Assembly (NCBI GenBank): GCA_947498845.1
Contig: CANMLX010000011.1
Coordinates: 1 to 64,000 of the forward strand
Length of the DNA stretch: 64,000 nucleotides
Reading direction: 5' to 3'
Origin: an uncultured Flavobacteriaceae bacterium
Lineage (GTDB): Bacteria > Bacteroidota > Bacteroidia > Flavobacteriales > Flavobacteriaceae
The position numbers and the translations under genes were made by a program. Below, piece after piece: positions 25,419-34,243 of this stretch. The notes below the pieces were generated by a model that saw only the letters and a program-made list of their open reading frames with translations, did not search any database and was not told where the DNA came from. Position 1 is the stretch's first letter, and every line of letters begins with the position of its first letter.

Positions 25419-26825
25419 TTAATTAATCCAGCATCCATCCCATGTTTCATTGGGTGTTAAAGGAATCTCAAAAGGGTCTCCACTATACGTATTTCCATTA
25501 GCTTTACCAGAGACTTCTAAAAAACGATACGCCCAACATTTATTCTCATGGTCTACTTTATTATTTTCTAAAGTTAAATTCGTCATTTTCCAAAATGCTA
25601 AATGTCCATTATCCATAACATTGTTTTTTATTTCCAAATCTGCCCCTTTATACATATACATCCCACAGTTATATAAGGTATTATCATGTATGTAAGTTGT
25701 AGCTGGATTTACTTTTTCGTTATCGTTAGAATACATGATGATGCCGTTCCAATTATTTACAGAAGGCGTTAACATAGTAATCTCGTTATTTCTAATTGTC
25801 CAATCAGCATTTTTCCAATATACTATTGGACCGTCAATATATTTACTTTCCACTCCTTGAGTTAAAATATTATTTTCTACTAATACATTTCTACCGTCAG
25901 TGTTTACAATATCTCCTCCTGTATTATGGTGAAAATAATTCTGCCTTATAGTCACATTTTCATTAGTACGACCTGCGCCTTCTAAATCAATACCAAATTG
26001 AGGTGATGTTCCTTTTGTATGGTGAATTTCATTATCTACAATTAAAATATCTTTTCCTCCAACAATAGAAACACCTTGTCTACGATTATCTGAAAAATTA
26101 TTCCTTTTAATTACAATATCTTTTAATTTTTGCTCCTCTCCTCTTTTACTTCCTACTATTAAAATACCATCTCCATTTGCCTTACCTAATACCATGTTCT
26201 CTATTGTAACAAAAGTACTTTCTCCTTCTATACAAATTAAATGGCCTTCGTCATGTACTACCGAACCATCTGATGTTCTTGGTGTAAATTCGTGATTATC
26301 TCTATCGCCAAGTATAGTGCCTCCAGATACTACAACAAATGTCTCATTCCTTATGGCTATGGCACAATAATTCCATTTATTATTTGGAGCCATTTCTATA
26401 GTAGCTTCTTTATCTAAAAGAAAAGCCATATTACTTTTAAGCTCAATACCAGCCTGATATATATCGTTGCCATATTTACCAATTAAATAATGTCCTTTTG
26501 GCAAACAAATTTGTCCGTAACCTTCAGCTACAGCCCAATCGATAGCTTTTTGAATATTATCTGTAGTCTTCTCTGGGTTTGTTCTGTTATGTGGTATATC
26601 CCATCTATCTAATTCTATGACATACTTTGAATCTGATATTTCTCCATATGGCATTGCTTCTATAGCTGATAAAACGCCATTAAAAGGATTAGGATTGTTA
26701 GGGTCTGTATTACTTAAAGGTGTAGTATCTTGTCGCGTACCATCATCTATATCTTCAAAACAAGAAAAAACTGAAACAAAAAGGCTTAATACTATTATTT
26801 TTTTAATGGTATTGTAGGCTATCAT
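25419..26825 (-). CDS. right-handed parallel beta-helix lipoprotein
   Basis: 468 residues, exported. The lipobox is SVFSC, about residue 22. A short Asp/Thr/Pro-rich linker is followed by a pectate-lyase-like start (NPEKTTDNIQKAIDWAVAEG, ICLPKGHYLIG) and then by repeated coils of the parallel beta-helix, rich in N and I/V (for example VTIRQNYFHHNTGGDIVNTD, VLVENNILTQG, IRNNEITML). Such folds occur in polysaccharide lyases and epimerases; no catalytic triad is evident. It lies just downstream of hisIE on the same strand (76-base gap), so it may be read through from the histidine operon, a position without obvious metabolic reason. Confidence 0.85.
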   Translation of the reverse strand: MIAYNTIKKIIVLSLFVSVFSCFEDIDDGTRQDTTPLSNTDPNNPNPFNGVLSAIEAMPYGEISDSKYVIELDRWDIPHNRTNPEKTTDNIQKAIDWAVAEGYGQICLPKGHYLIGKYGNDIYQAGIELKSNMAFLLDKEATIEMAPNNKWNYCAIAIRNETFVVVSGGTILGDRDNHEFTPRTSDGSVVHDEGHLICIEGESTFVTIENMVLGKANGDGILIVGSKRGEEQKLKDIVIKRNNFSDNRRQGVSIVGGKDILIVDNEIHHTKGTSPQFGIDLEGAGRTNENVTIRQNYFHHNTGGDIVNTDGRNVLVENNILTQGVESKYIDGPIVYWKNADWTIRNNEITMLTPSVNNWNGIIMYSNDNEKVNPATTYIHDNTLYNCGMYMYKGADLEIKNNVMDNGHLAFWKMTNLTLENNKVDHENKCWAYRFLEVSGKANGNTYSGDPFEIPLTPNETWDGCWIN

Positions 26826-26901
26826 AATATATAATATTTTCGATTAACTAAATGGGGATTCGTAGCTAATATACGTGAAAAAACTAATGATAGATGATAA
26901 C

Positions 26902-27495
26902 TTATTTATGCCTTCCTTTTAATTCGGCTTCAATATCTTTTAAAGTAAAACCTTTAGCTTGTAATAACATTAAGTAATGAAATAGTAAATCTGCAGATTC
27001 GTATAAAAATAACGCATCGTTATTATCCATAGCCTCTATAACAGTTTCTACAGCTTCTTCCCCTACTTTTTGAGCTACTTTGTTAATGCCTTTTGAAAAT
27101 AAGCTTGCTACATAAGACTTTGTTGTGTCTTTATTTGCAACGCGTTCTGCAATAATGGTTTCTAAAGTTGAAAAGAACCCATAACGAGGTTCGTTTTCTT
27201 CCTTCCAACATGTATCTGTTCCTGTATGACAAGTTGGCCCCACTGGATTTACCTGGATAAGTAATGTATCTTGATCACAGTCGTTTTTAATATCAACTAA
27301 ATTCAAAAAATTACCACTTTCTTCTCCTTTGGTCCATAAACGTTGCTTACTTCTACTAAAAAATGTTACTTTTTTTATCTCTAATGTTTTTTGATAAGCT
27401 TCCTTATTCATGTACCCTAACATTAACACATTTTTTGTTGTGGCATCTTGAATAATTGCTGGGACTAAGCCGTTTGAATCGTATTTTATTTCCAT
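26902..27495 (-). CDS. hisIE: bifunctional phosphoribosyl-AMP cyclohydrolase/phosphoribosyl-ATP pyrophosphatase
   Basis: Steps 2 and 3 of histidine synthesis in one polypeptide of 197 residues. The HisI domain (about 1-105) shows MLGYMNKEAYQKTLE, SRSKQRLWTKGEESGN, the metal-site aspartates and Cys in NDCDQDTLL, and GPTCHTGTDTCW with two more zinc Cys. The HisE domain (about 110-197) shows SYVASLFSKGINKVAQKVGE and EAVETVIEAM and ends in helices of the MazG-like fold. It is the last his gene, 98 bases behind hisF across a GAATGACA-type repeat. Confidence 0.97.
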   Translation of the reverse strand: MEIKYDSNGLVPAIIQDATTKNVLMLGYMNKEAYQKTLEIKKVTFFSRSKQRLWTKGEESGNFLNLVDIKNDCDQDTLLIQVNPVGPTCHTGTDTCWKEENEPRYGFFSTLETIIAERVANKDTTKSYVASLFSKGINKVAQKVGEEAVETVIEAMDNNDALFLYESADLLFHYLMLLQAKGFTLKDIEAELKGRHK

Positions 27496-27539
27496 TTTTA
27501 GTTGTTATTCCTGTAAAAAAAGGAATCTATTTTTTATTT

Positions 27540-27585
27540 ATATCAGTTTATGTGGATTCCGCATCAAGTGCGGAATGACAGAACG
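27540..27585. repeat. palindromic repeat in the hisF-hisIE junction
   Basis: ATTCCGCATCAAGTGCGGAA is a hairpin, followed by TGACAGAAC. It is the GAATGACA class. Confidence 0.75.
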
Positions 27586-27593
27586 CAACTAAA

Positions 27594-28349
27594 TTAAATG
27601 CGTACTTCTATATTATGTGCTTCTAACTCTTTTTTCAACTCAGGAATAGGAATTTCTCCAAAGTGAAATACACTAGCCGCTAAAGCAGCATCAGATTTTC
27701 CTTCTTTAAATGTATCTATAAAATGCTGCACATTACCTGCGCCTCCTGAAGCAATAATTGGAATATTTAATTGCGCCGATAACTTTGCCAATGCTTTATT
27801 TGCAAAACCTGCTTTAGTTCCATCATGATCCATAGAGGTAAATAGAATTTCACCTGCGCCTCTTTGCTCTACTTCTTTAGCCCATTCAAATAAATCGATA
27901 TCTGTTGGAATACTTCCTCCTGCTAAATGTACTTTCCAATGCCCGTCTATTTGCTTTGCATCTATAGCTACTACGACACACTGACTCCCAAATTTATCCG
28001 CCAACTCATTAACTAATTCTGGTCGCTTTACTGCCGAAGAATTAACCGATACCTTATCTGCGCCACATTGCAATAAAGCATCTACATGTTCTACGCTTGA
28101 AATCCCTCCACCTACTGTAAACGGTATGTTTACCTGTTCTGCAACACGAAGTACCATATCTAAAGTTGTTCCACGGCCTTCTAATGTCGCTGCTATATCT
28201 AAAAACACGAGTTCATCTGCGCCTACTTCTGCATATTGTTTTGCCAATTCTACGGGATCTCCTGCATCACGTAAATCCACAAAATTAACGCCTTTTACAG
28301 TACGTCCGTTTTTTATATCTAAACAGGGTATAATTCTTTTTGTTAACAT
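27594..28349 (-). CDS. hisF: imidazole glycerol phosphate synthase, cyclase subunit
   Basis: With HisH makes IGP and AICAR from PRFAR. 251-residue (beta/alpha)8 barrel with the half-barrel repeat signatures: [19 protein letters not shown], the catalytic Asp11-type residue in [37 protein letters not shown] with a phosphate-binding Gly loop, DAKQIDGHW, the second catalytic Asp in [13 protein letters not shown], and [17 protein letters not shown]. Its ATG is preceded directly by a (TTGGTTG)n tract that covers the ribosome-binding region. Confidence 0.98.
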   Translation of the reverse strand: MLTKRIIPCLDIKNGRTVKGVNFVDLRDAGDPVELAKQYAEVGADELVFLDIAATLEGRGTTLDMVLRVAEQVNIPFTVGGGISSVEHVDALLQCGADKVSVNSSAVKRPELVNELADKFGSQCVVVAIDAKQIDGHWKVHLAGGSIPTDIDLFEWAKEVEQRGAGEILFTSMDHDGTKAGFANKALAKLSAQLNIPIIASGGAGNVQHFIDTFKEGKSDAALAASVFHFGEIPIPELKKELEAHNIEVRI

Positions 28350-28403
28350 TGGTTGTTGGTTGTTGGTTGTTGGTTGTTGGTTGTTGGTTGTTGGTTGTTG
28401 GTT
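28349..28403. repeat. heptanucleotide microsatellite before hisF
   Basis: Nearly eight head-to-tail copies of TTGGTTG (minus: CAACCAA) reach the hisF start codon, so the leader of hisF consists of the repeat. Confidence 0.95.
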
Positions 28404-28426
28404 AAAGTTATTAACTAAAAACCAAA

Positions 28427-28458
28427 AACTATTAACTATTAACTATTAACTATTAACT
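28427..28458. repeat. heptanucleotide microsatellite at the hisA end
   Basis: At least four copies of CTATTAA, beginning at about 28427. The first copies on the minus strand encode the last HisA residues (IVNS, stop) and continue past the stop at 28446. Confidence 0.9.
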
Positions 28459-29198
28459 ATATAGTGTTCCAATTGCTTCAAACTAATCTTATTCTCATAA
28501 ATCGCTTTTCCTATAATGGTACCTTCACAGCCTAACTCGGCTAGTTTTGGTAATTCATCAAATTTGGAAATGCCTCCAGAAGCTATTAATTTAAGTGATG
28601 CTTCTCCCGAATTTTCGGGATCTGAATGACATTGCTCAATCATTTTTTTATACAAATCGAACGAAGGCCCTTGTAACATCCCATCTTTTGCGATATCGGT
28701 ACAAATCACATAAGAGACGCCTTCTTTTATATAGTTTTTTACAAATGGAATCAATTCTTCGTCAGATTCCTCTAACCACCCACTAATCGCTATTTTTTCG
28801 TTATTCGCATCTGCTCCTAATATGATTTTGTCTGCTCCAAACTTAGACAACCAACTTTTAAAAATGTCTGGTTTTTTAACAGCTATACTCCCTCCTGTAA
28901 TTTGTCCTGCTCCAGATTCGAATGCAATGCGTAAATCATCATCGGTTTTTAAACCACCTCCAAAATCGATTTTTAAATTGGTTTTGGTAGCTATGGTTTC
29001 TAACACCTTATGATTTACAATATGACTGGCCTTTGCGCCATCTAAATCTACTAAGTGCAAATACTCAATACCATGAGCTTCGTATTGCTTTGCAATCTCC
29101 AATGGGTGTTCGTTATATATTTTTTTGGTACTATAATCGCCTTTTGATAAGCGTACACATTTACCTTCTATAATATCTATTGCTGGTATTATTCTCAT
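28446..29198 (-). CDS. hisA: ProFAR isomerase (HisA) with palindromic element in its reading frame
   Basis: Isomerises ProFAR to PRFAR. 250 residues, a (beta/alpha)8 barrel: [22 protein letters not shown] with the catalytic Asp8 (AIDI), [41 protein letters not shown] with the second catalytic Asp, and [13 protein letters not shown]. Between helix alpha-6 (KKMIEQ) and strand 7 (LKLIASGG) it has an extra stretch, [12 protein letters not shown] (about 190-201). At DNA level this is a copy of the genome's palindromic repeat (TCCCGAATTTTCGGGA, 28605-28620, then TCTGAATGACA), inserted in frame. The loop is on the surface, so the enzyme is probably active. The C-terminus runs into a heptamer repeat. 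Confidence 0.95.
   Translation of the reverse strand: MRIIPAIDIIEGKCVRLSKGDYSTKKIYNEHPLEIAKQYEAHGIEYLHLVDLDGAKASHIVNHKVLETIATKTNLKIDFGGGLKTDDDLRIAFESGAGQITGGSIAVKKPDIFKSWLSKFGADKIILGADANNEKIAISGWLEESDEELIPFVKNYIKEGVSYVICTDIAKDGMLQGPSFDLYKKMIEQCHSDPENSGEASLKLIASGGISKFDELPKLAELGCEGTIIGKAIYENKISLKQLEHYIVNS
28598..28631. repeat. GAATGACA-class palindromic element inside hisA
   Basis: GATGCTTC..TCCCGAATTTTCGGGA..TCTGAATGACA has the same layout as the intergenic elements at 22908-22940 (GATGCTTC..AGAATGACA) and 34216-34241 (GATGCTTCGC..TCTGAATGACA). It is translated in hisA. Confidence 0.8.
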
Positions 29199-29232
29199 GC
29201 CTCTCCCTAACCCTCTCCAAAGGAGAGGGAAT
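29199..29232. repeat. CTCTCC/GGAGAG palindromic repeat upstream of hisA
   Basis: CCCTCTCCAAAGGAGAGGG, after CCTCTCCCTAA, directly before the hisA start. Same class as 31825-31925 and 33066-33110. Confidence 0.75.
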
Positions 29233-29235
29233 TAA

Positions 29236-29415
29236 TTAATTACTATTTTTTACAATTTCTCTTAACTTTTCTATTAAAAACGTGGTTTCTTCTACATGAT
29301 GCGCTTCCAACTTTTTATAACGTTCTTCTCATGATAAACTTTCATCATCCACATATCTTTTTACTTTAATCCATTTATAAGTTTCAAGGATTGTTTTTTT
29401 ATCTGATACTGTCAT
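29236..29415 (-). pseudogene. small conserved-looking ORF with an in-frame TGA
   Basis: From the ATG at 29413-29415 the frame reads MTVSDKKTILETYKWIKVKR, YVDDESLS, then TGA (29329-29331), then EERYKKLEAHHVEETTFLIE, KLREIVKNSN and a TAA at 29236. Fifty-eight sense codons flank the single stop, and the TGA stands exactly where a Trp (TGG) would fit in the SWEERY pattern. It appears to be a recent nonsense mutation in a 59-residue helical protein encoded inside the his operon. I do not recognise a function. Confidence 0.7.
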
Positions 29416-29482
29416 AACTTTTAGATTAGTTTGCTCCTTCTGTAAATTGTCTAACATGTATTTTCATAAAAATTCAATCCCT

Positions 29483-31207
29483 TTAATCTATTTTTATTGG
29501 TTGTACTAACCTTGTAGAAAGAATAAAATTATTTTTAATAAAGTTATAATCATCTCCATCTCCTGCATAAATTCCATATCTTCCTTCTACCTTAGTATGA
29601 GTTATTGATATTACATTATTAGATATTACATTTTGAATATTATATTTATCATTAATCGAAGGATTATCATCTTGCACTCTAGCCACATGTATACCATCAT
29701 ACCACCTTAAATCATTAATAATTGGATTTTCTCCTGAACGCTTTATATATCTATGTCTATTAAAATTCATGATCGTATTTGATTGAATTGAAGAATTCTT
29801 AGATCGCTCTATAAAAATACCATGAAATCTTTTATTGAATATTTGATTATTAGAGATTGTTAAAAAATGAGCATATTTAACATGGATGCCATGTCCACTG
29901 GGAAATGACACATCGTTCTCTTGATCTGTTTGTATTGCTAATTTTTTAGAATTCCAAGTAAAAGAACCATCAATTAAATTATTTGTAATTGAACCATGCG
30001 AACCCGCAAAAGCTTTAATTGCTGTATCCATTGAAACTAAAATAGAGTTCCCATCTATTTTTGTTCTATCTAAACTACCTTCAAAAAATGTTTTACAATC
30101 ATCAGCATAATTATTAGTTATGTGATTATAATGCCCATATATTGTAAATGCTTCTGGAAGGTGAGATGTTTGAAAAGTAAAACCTTCAGGTCTTATCCTT
30201 ATACAAGTTGAACCAACTAAAGAAGGATCTTTTAAAGCACTTCCAATCGAGTGAAATCTATTTCTATCAATTATGTGCCCCCTTCTATGAGGACTATGTG
30301 GGTTGCTATTATGAGGACCATCGTAATCAAATTGAGCACTCTTTATATCAATTCCAATGTAACAAGCAGAAAATAAATTATCAGTAACTTTTAAATTAGT
30401 ACCCCTAGCGAAAATACAAAATTTAAAATGTGTAAATCTACAATTATCTACTGAAGCATCTATATCTTTTGCTCCATTAGATCTAACGAAATTAAGTGCT
30501 ATTCCTGTAGCATTAATCCCTTTATTTGTTGTATTTTTTTTCCTGAAGTTAAGATACGTGAATTGAGCTCCGAATAAATTCACATTAAAAATACTAGTTA
30601 CGCCATCATTAGCAATTAAATCATTTGCAAAAACCAGATCATTTGCATTCTTTTTTGCAGTATGCCCTCCAACTCCTTTTATTCTTACCGAAGGGATATT
30701 TATATCCATTTCATCATGAATAAAATACTTACTTCCAACAATTAAAACTTCACCTCCATCTACTAATGCATTAATAGCCTTTTGAATAGGAATATTATCA
30801 GGCAACTCTGTCTCTGGATCTGTTTGATAAGAACATAAACCAAACCATTCTGGATAAATAGGTTGATTATGTATTTTTATGTTGTGATTTAATTGACTTG
30901 TCTCAAAAATCTGTGTCCTTGTATGTTTTATATTTCCTTTAATTATTAGTGAAATATTATTTCCTACTGTAAGTTTACTTCCTGTAAAAAAATTCAATGT
31001 GATTTTTGAAGGTACATTCAATGTTTGTGTTATGGAAATATTACCTTTTAAGCTTATTGTACCATACCCATTATTATCAATATTTAATTGATTAATTGCT
31101 GCCTGAATATCCCCTTGAGTATCTCCTTCTAAAATTACATACTCTACTTGAGACAAACAAAAAAAGGGCGCTAATAAAAACAGTACCTTAACAAGTGTTT
31201 TTTTCAT
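29483..31207 (-). CDS. secreted right-handed beta-helix protein inserted in the his operon
   Basis: 574 residues with a signal peptide (MKKTLVKVLFLLAPFFCLSQ). Residues about 25-60 start a glycan-lyase-like N-terminal coil (GDTQGDIQAAINQLNIDNNG), and the rest is a long series of beta-helix rungs (for example NHITNNYADDCKTFFEGSLD, ITNNLIDGSF, LTISNNQIFNKRFHGIFIER, IQSNTIMNFN). Proteins of this type bind or cleave polysaccharides; catalytic residues are not identifiable. The gene lies between hisH and hisA, same strand, 50 bases after hisH. It has no link to histidine synthesis and is probably a later insertion that kept the operon transcribed. Confidence 0.85.
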   Translation of the reverse strand: MKKTLVKVLFLLAPFFCLSQVEYVILEGDTQGDIQAAINQLNIDNNGYGTISLKGNISITQTLNVPSKITLNFFTGSKLTVGNNISLIIKGNIKHTRTQIFETSQLNHNIKIHNQPIYPEWFGLCSYQTDPETELPDNIPIQKAINALVDGGEVLIVGSKYFIHDEMDINIPSVRIKGVGGHTAKKNANDLVFANDLIANDGVTSIFNVNLFGAQFTYLNFRKKNTTNKGINATGIALNFVRSNGAKDIDASVDNCRFTHFKFCIFARGTNLKVTDNLFSACYIGIDIKSAQFDYDGPHNSNPHSPHRRGHIIDRNRFHSIGSALKDPSLVGSTCIRIRPEGFTFQTSHLPEAFTIYGHYNHITNNYADDCKTFFEGSLDRTKIDGNSILVSMDTAIKAFAGSHGSITNNLIDGSFTWNSKKLAIQTDQENDVSFPSGHGIHVKYAHFLTISNNQIFNKRFHGIFIERSKNSSIQSNTIMNFNRHRYIKRSGENPIINDLRWYDGIHVARVQDDNPSINDKYNIQNVISNNVISITHTKVEGRYGIYAGDGDDYNFIKNNFILSTRLVQPIKID

Positions 31208-31257
31208 GATTTTTATTTTATAGATTAATTAAAAATAATATTTATGTTTTTGTAAAG

Positions 31258-31887
31258 CTAAAGCGCTAAAAAATTCTCCAAAATTCTAGCCCCTGCTGTA
31301 CTACTCTTTTCTGGATGAAATTGCACACCATAAAAATTATCTTGTTGCAATGCAGATGCGTAATTAACGCCATAATCTGTTGTAGCTACGGTAGCTTTAC
31401 AGTGTTTCGCATAATAGCTGTGTACTAAGTACATGTATTCGTTTTCTTTAATGCCTTTAAACAAATTAGACTTTAAATCTTTTATCACATTCCACCCCAT
31501 TTGTGGCACTTTTACATCGTTTGCAAAACGTACTACATCTGTATCAAAAATACCTAACCCTTTTGTGTTGCCTTCTTCTGTGGTGTTACACATTAATTGC
31601 ATCCCTAAACATATCCCCAAAACTGGTTGTTTTAAATTTGGTATTAACGTGTCCAATCCACTTTCCCTAAGCATTTTCATGGCACTACTTGCCTCTCCTA
31701 CGCCTGGAAAAATTAGTTTATCGGCACTCTTAATTTCTTCAGGATCTTTAGACAGTATCGCTTCTACGCCTAAGCGCTTAAAAGCAAACTGAATACTTTT
31801 AATATTTCCTGCACCGTAGTCTATAATTATAAGCCCCCCAGCCCCCGAAGGGGGAGCGTTAAGGCTTTTATTTATTTCTTTTTTCAT
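31258..31887 (-). CDS. hisH: imidazole glycerol phosphate synthase, glutaminase subunit
   Basis: Supplies ammonia to HisF. 209 residues, class I glutamine amidotransferase: the nucleophile Cys in PVLGICLGMQLMCN, and the His-Glu pair in FYGVQFHPEKSSTAG. The oxyanion region is PGVGEASSAM. The usual HisH begins right before IIIDYGAGNIKS; here about 19 extra residues (MKKEINKSLNAPPSGAGG) precede it. Their codons 10-20 are a C-rich palindromic repeat (CCCCC-TTC-GGGGG), so the native start seems to have been displaced by a repeat insertion. The true start could also be a non-ATG codon just inside. Confidence 0.93.
   Translation of the reverse strand: MKKEINKSLNAPPSGAGGLIIIDYGAGNIKSIQFAFKRLGVEAILSKDPEEIKSADKLIFPGVGEASSAMKMLRESGLDTLIPNLKQPVLGICLGMQLMCNTTEEGNTKGLGIFDTDVVRFANDVKVPQMGWNVIKDLKSNLFKGIKENEYMYLVHSYYAKHCKATVATTDYGVNYASALQQDNFYGVQFHPEKSSTAGARILENFLAL
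31829..31862. repeat. C-rich palindromic repeat inside the hisH 5' end
   Basis: AAGCCCCCCAGCCCCCGAAG and GGGGGAGCG (31831-31858): a hairpin with a GAA loop. It resembles the repeats at 31900-31930 and 33066-33110. Confidence 0.75.
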
Positions 31888-31897
31888 ATTCTATTTT

Positions 31898-31930
31898 TTC
31901 TCCTCCCCTTTGGGGAGGTCGGGAGGGGCT
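31898..31930. repeat. C/G-rich palindromic repeat in the hisB-hisH junction
   Basis: CTCCCCTTTGGGGAG followed by GTCGGGAGGGGCTT. It overlaps the end of hisB, whose stop is at 31930. Confidence 0.75.
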
Positions 31931-33066
31931 TACAATAGTCCCTTTGTACTTGGTAAAAACATTTTATTTGCATCGCGTTTTACAGCCATTTTCATGGCCT
32001 TAGCAAAAGCTTTAAAAATGCCTTCTATTTTATGATGCTCGTTATCGCCTTCTGCTTTAATGTTTAAATTGCATTTTGCGCCATCTGAAAATGACTTAAA
32101 CAAATGCAAAAACATCTCTGTTGGCATGTCTCCTATTTTTTCGCGTTTAAAATCTGCATCCCAAACTAGCCAAGGTCTACCTCCAAAATCTACAGCTACC
32201 TGTGCCAAACAATCGTCCATGGGTAAACAGAAACCATAACGCTCTATACCTAATTTATTACCCAATGCTTTAGCAAACAGTTCGCCTAAAGCAATCATGG
32301 TATCTTCTATGGTATGGTGTTCGTCTACTTGTAAATCGCCATCTACTTTTACGGTTAAATCCATTGCACCGTGACGCCCAATTTGATCTAACATATGATC
32401 AAAGAAATTTAAACCTGTTGAAATGTCATTTTTTCCAGAGCCGTCTAAATTTAATTTGATGTAAATCTTGGTTTCATTAGTATTTCGTGTGATTTCTGCA
32501 ACACGGTCTTCTAACTTTAAAAACTCATAAATTTCTGCCCAATCTGTACTTTTTAGAGCTATAGCGTCAACTATCTCCTGCTTTGAACTTTCTATCTCAT
32601 CGGCTCCTAACTCTGGATCTTCGGATAAATAAATGCCTTTTGCTCCAAGATTTTTTGCTAATTCCATATCGGTAATGCGATCTCCTAGTACAAATGAATT
32701 TTCTAAATCATAGTCCTCAGAAAAATATTTAGTTAACAATCCTGTTCTTGGCTTTCGTGTTTCTGCATTTTCATGTGGAAAGGTTTTATCGATATGTATT
32801 TCCGAAAACACAACACCTTCCTTCTCAAAAGCACGAATCACTTTGTTCTGCGCTGGCCAGAATGTATCTTCTGGAAAAGCATCGGTGCCTAATCCATCTT
32901 GGTTGGTTACCATGACTAACTCATAATCCAATTCACTAGCTATTTTAGCCATGTATTGAAATACCTTTGGATAGAATTCCAATTTCTCTAAACTATCTAA
33001 TTGGTAATCTACTGGTGGTTCTAGCACTAATGTACCGTCTCTGTCTATAAAAAGTACTTTTTTCAT
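31930..33066 (-). CDS. hisB: bifunctional histidinol-phosphatase/imidazoleglycerol-phosphate dehydratase
   Basis: Two enzymes of histidine synthesis in one 378-residue chain. The N-terminal HAD phosphatase (about 1-165) shows [12 protein letters not shown] (catalytic D8 and D10), [19 protein letters not shown] and [17 protein letters not shown]. The C-terminal dehydratase (about 190-378) shows [38 protein letters not shown] and [20 protein letters not shown], the duplicated His-rich manganese sites. Its C-terminal end is normal (PSTKGLL). It overlaps no other gene; hisH follows after 42 bases. Confidence 0.98.
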   Translation of the reverse strand: MKKVLFIDRDGTLVLEPPVDYQLDSLEKLEFYPKVFQYMAKIASELDYELVMVTNQDGLGTDAFPEDTFWPAQNKVIRAFEKEGVVFSEIHIDKTFPHENAETRKPRTGLLTKYFSEDYDLENSFVLGDRITDMELAKNLGAKGIYLSEDPELGADEIESSKQEIVDAIALKSTDWAEIYEFLKLEDRVAEITRNTNETKIYIKLNLDGSGKNDISTGLNFFDHMLDQIGRHGAMDLTVKVDGDLQVDEHHTIEDTMIALGELFAKALGNKLGIERYGFCLPMDDCLAQVAVDFGGRPWLVWDADFKREKIGDMPTEMFLHLFKSFSDGAKCNLNIKAEGDNEHHKIEGIFKAFAKAMKMAVKRDANKMFLPSTKGLL

Positions 33067-33131
33067 TTCTTAAGCCCCTCCTAACCTCCCCAAAGGGGAG
33101 GAACGCTTACTCGGGTAATGTAAACGTTAAT
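33067..33131. repeat. C/G-rich palindromic repeat in the hisC-hisB junction
   Basis: AAGCCCCTCCTAACCTCCCC with AAAGGGGAGG: the stem CCTCCCC/GGGGAGG, similar to 31898-31930 in opposite orientation. This fills most of the 65-base junction. Confidence 0.8.
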
Positions 33132-34169
33132 TTATTTTAATTCTCTTAATACCTTTATTAGTCTATCGTTTTCAGTTTTTGTCCCCACAGTAAACCTTAA
33201 ACAATTTTCACAACCAGGTTGTGTTGTTCTGTTTCTTACAACAATGCCTTTTTCTATCAGCTGGTTGTAACGCTTTGTGGCATCATCTACTTTAGCTAAT
33301 ACAAAATTAGCATCGGTTGGGTATATTTCTGAAACAAAATCTACTTCTTTAAGCTTATCCACTAACACGTCTCGTTCTTTTAAAATTTGAAGAACCTGCT
33401 GTTGCGTCTCCTTATTTTTCTCCAACTGAACAATTGCTCTTTGTTGTGTTAATTCATTCACATTATAAGGTGGTTTAATCCTATTAAATACAGATGTGAT
33501 CTCTTTTGAAGCATAACAAATCCCTAAACGAATTCCCGCCATGCCGTAAGCTTTTGATAATGTTTGTGTTACTATTAAGTTTGAAAAATCTTGTAATCTA
33601 TTAATCCAACTTTCTTCATTTGAAAAATCTATATAAGCTTCGTCAATCACAACAATACCTTTAAATTCCTTTACCAAACGCTCTATAGCCTTACTATTAA
33701 AACTATTGCCTGTTGGATTGTTAGGCGAACATAGAAATAATACTTTAGAATTAGCATCTGCTATATTTAAAATGGCTTCAACTTTAGGTTGAAAATTTTC
33801 ATCTAATCGCACTGTTTTAATCCCAATCGCATTAATATTTGCTAACACACTATACATACCATACGTTGGTGGTAGTGTGATAATATTATCTTGATTAGGC
33901 TCACAAAATGCTCTAAATATAATGTCCAATACTTCATCACTACCATTACCTAATAAAATTTGCTCTTGTGATATACCTTTTATTTCTGCAAGTAAAGACT
34001 TTACTGTACGTTGTTGTGGGTCTGGATAGCGGTTCACCCCGTTTTCAAACGGGTTTTCATTGGCATCCAGAAACACCATGTCTTTTGGCACTCCCTTAAA
34101 TTCATCTCGTGCAGATGAGTAAGGTTTTAATCCTTTTATGTTTGGTCTTATTAAATCTTGAATGTTCAT
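33132..34169 (-). CDS. hisC: histidinol-phosphate aminotransferase
   Basis: Transfers the amino group from glutamate to imidazoleacetol phosphate, with PLP. 345 residues, fold type I: FLDANENPFENGVNRYPDPQ, NGSDEVLDIIFRAFCEPNQD, LCSPNNPTGNSFNS, VIDEAYIDFS (the Asp and Tyr that hold the PLP ring), and QTLSKAYGMAGIRLGICYAS with the Schiff-base Lys. The C-terminal VRNRTTQPGCENCLRFTVGT contains a substrate Arg. It follows hisD across a 74-base repeat-containing junction. Confidence 0.98.
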   Translation of the reverse strand: MNIQDLIRPNIKGLKPYSSARDEFKGVPKDMVFLDANENPFENGVNRYPDPQQRTVKSLLAEIKGISQEQILLGNGSDEVLDIIFRAFCEPNQDNIITLPPTYGMYSVLANINAIGIKTVRLDENFQPKVEAILNIADANSKVLFLCSPNNPTGNSFNSKAIERLVKEFKGIVVIDEAYIDFSNEESWINRLQDFSNLIVTQTLSKAYGMAGIRLGICYASKEITSVFNRIKPPYNVNELTQQRAIVQLEKNKETQQQVLQILKERDVLVDKLKEVDFVSEIYPTDANFVLAKVDDATKRYNQLIEKGIVVRNRTTQPGCENCLRFTVGTKTENDRLIKVLRELK

Positions 34170-34182
34170 TCTTGCTTTTATT

Positions 34183-34243
34183 TGTCATTCCGAACATCGT
34201 GAGGAATCTCAAAAAAGATGCTTCGCTTCGCTCTGAATGACAT
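34183..34243. repeat. GAATGACA-class repeat in the hisD-hisC junction
   Basis: TTGTCATTCCGAACATCGTG at the left and GCTTCGCTCTGAATGACATT at the right form an inverted pair around GAGGAATCTCAAAAAAGATG. Confidence 0.8.

Noticed and set aside
28349-28403. Possible CRISPR array because of regular repeats
   Set aside because: The unit is 7 bases with no spacers, so it is a microsatellite.
29329-29331. Selenocysteine or recoded TGA in the small his-operon ORF
   Set aside because: No selenocysteine element-like hairpin is evident behind the TGA, and the context fits a Trp codon mutation.
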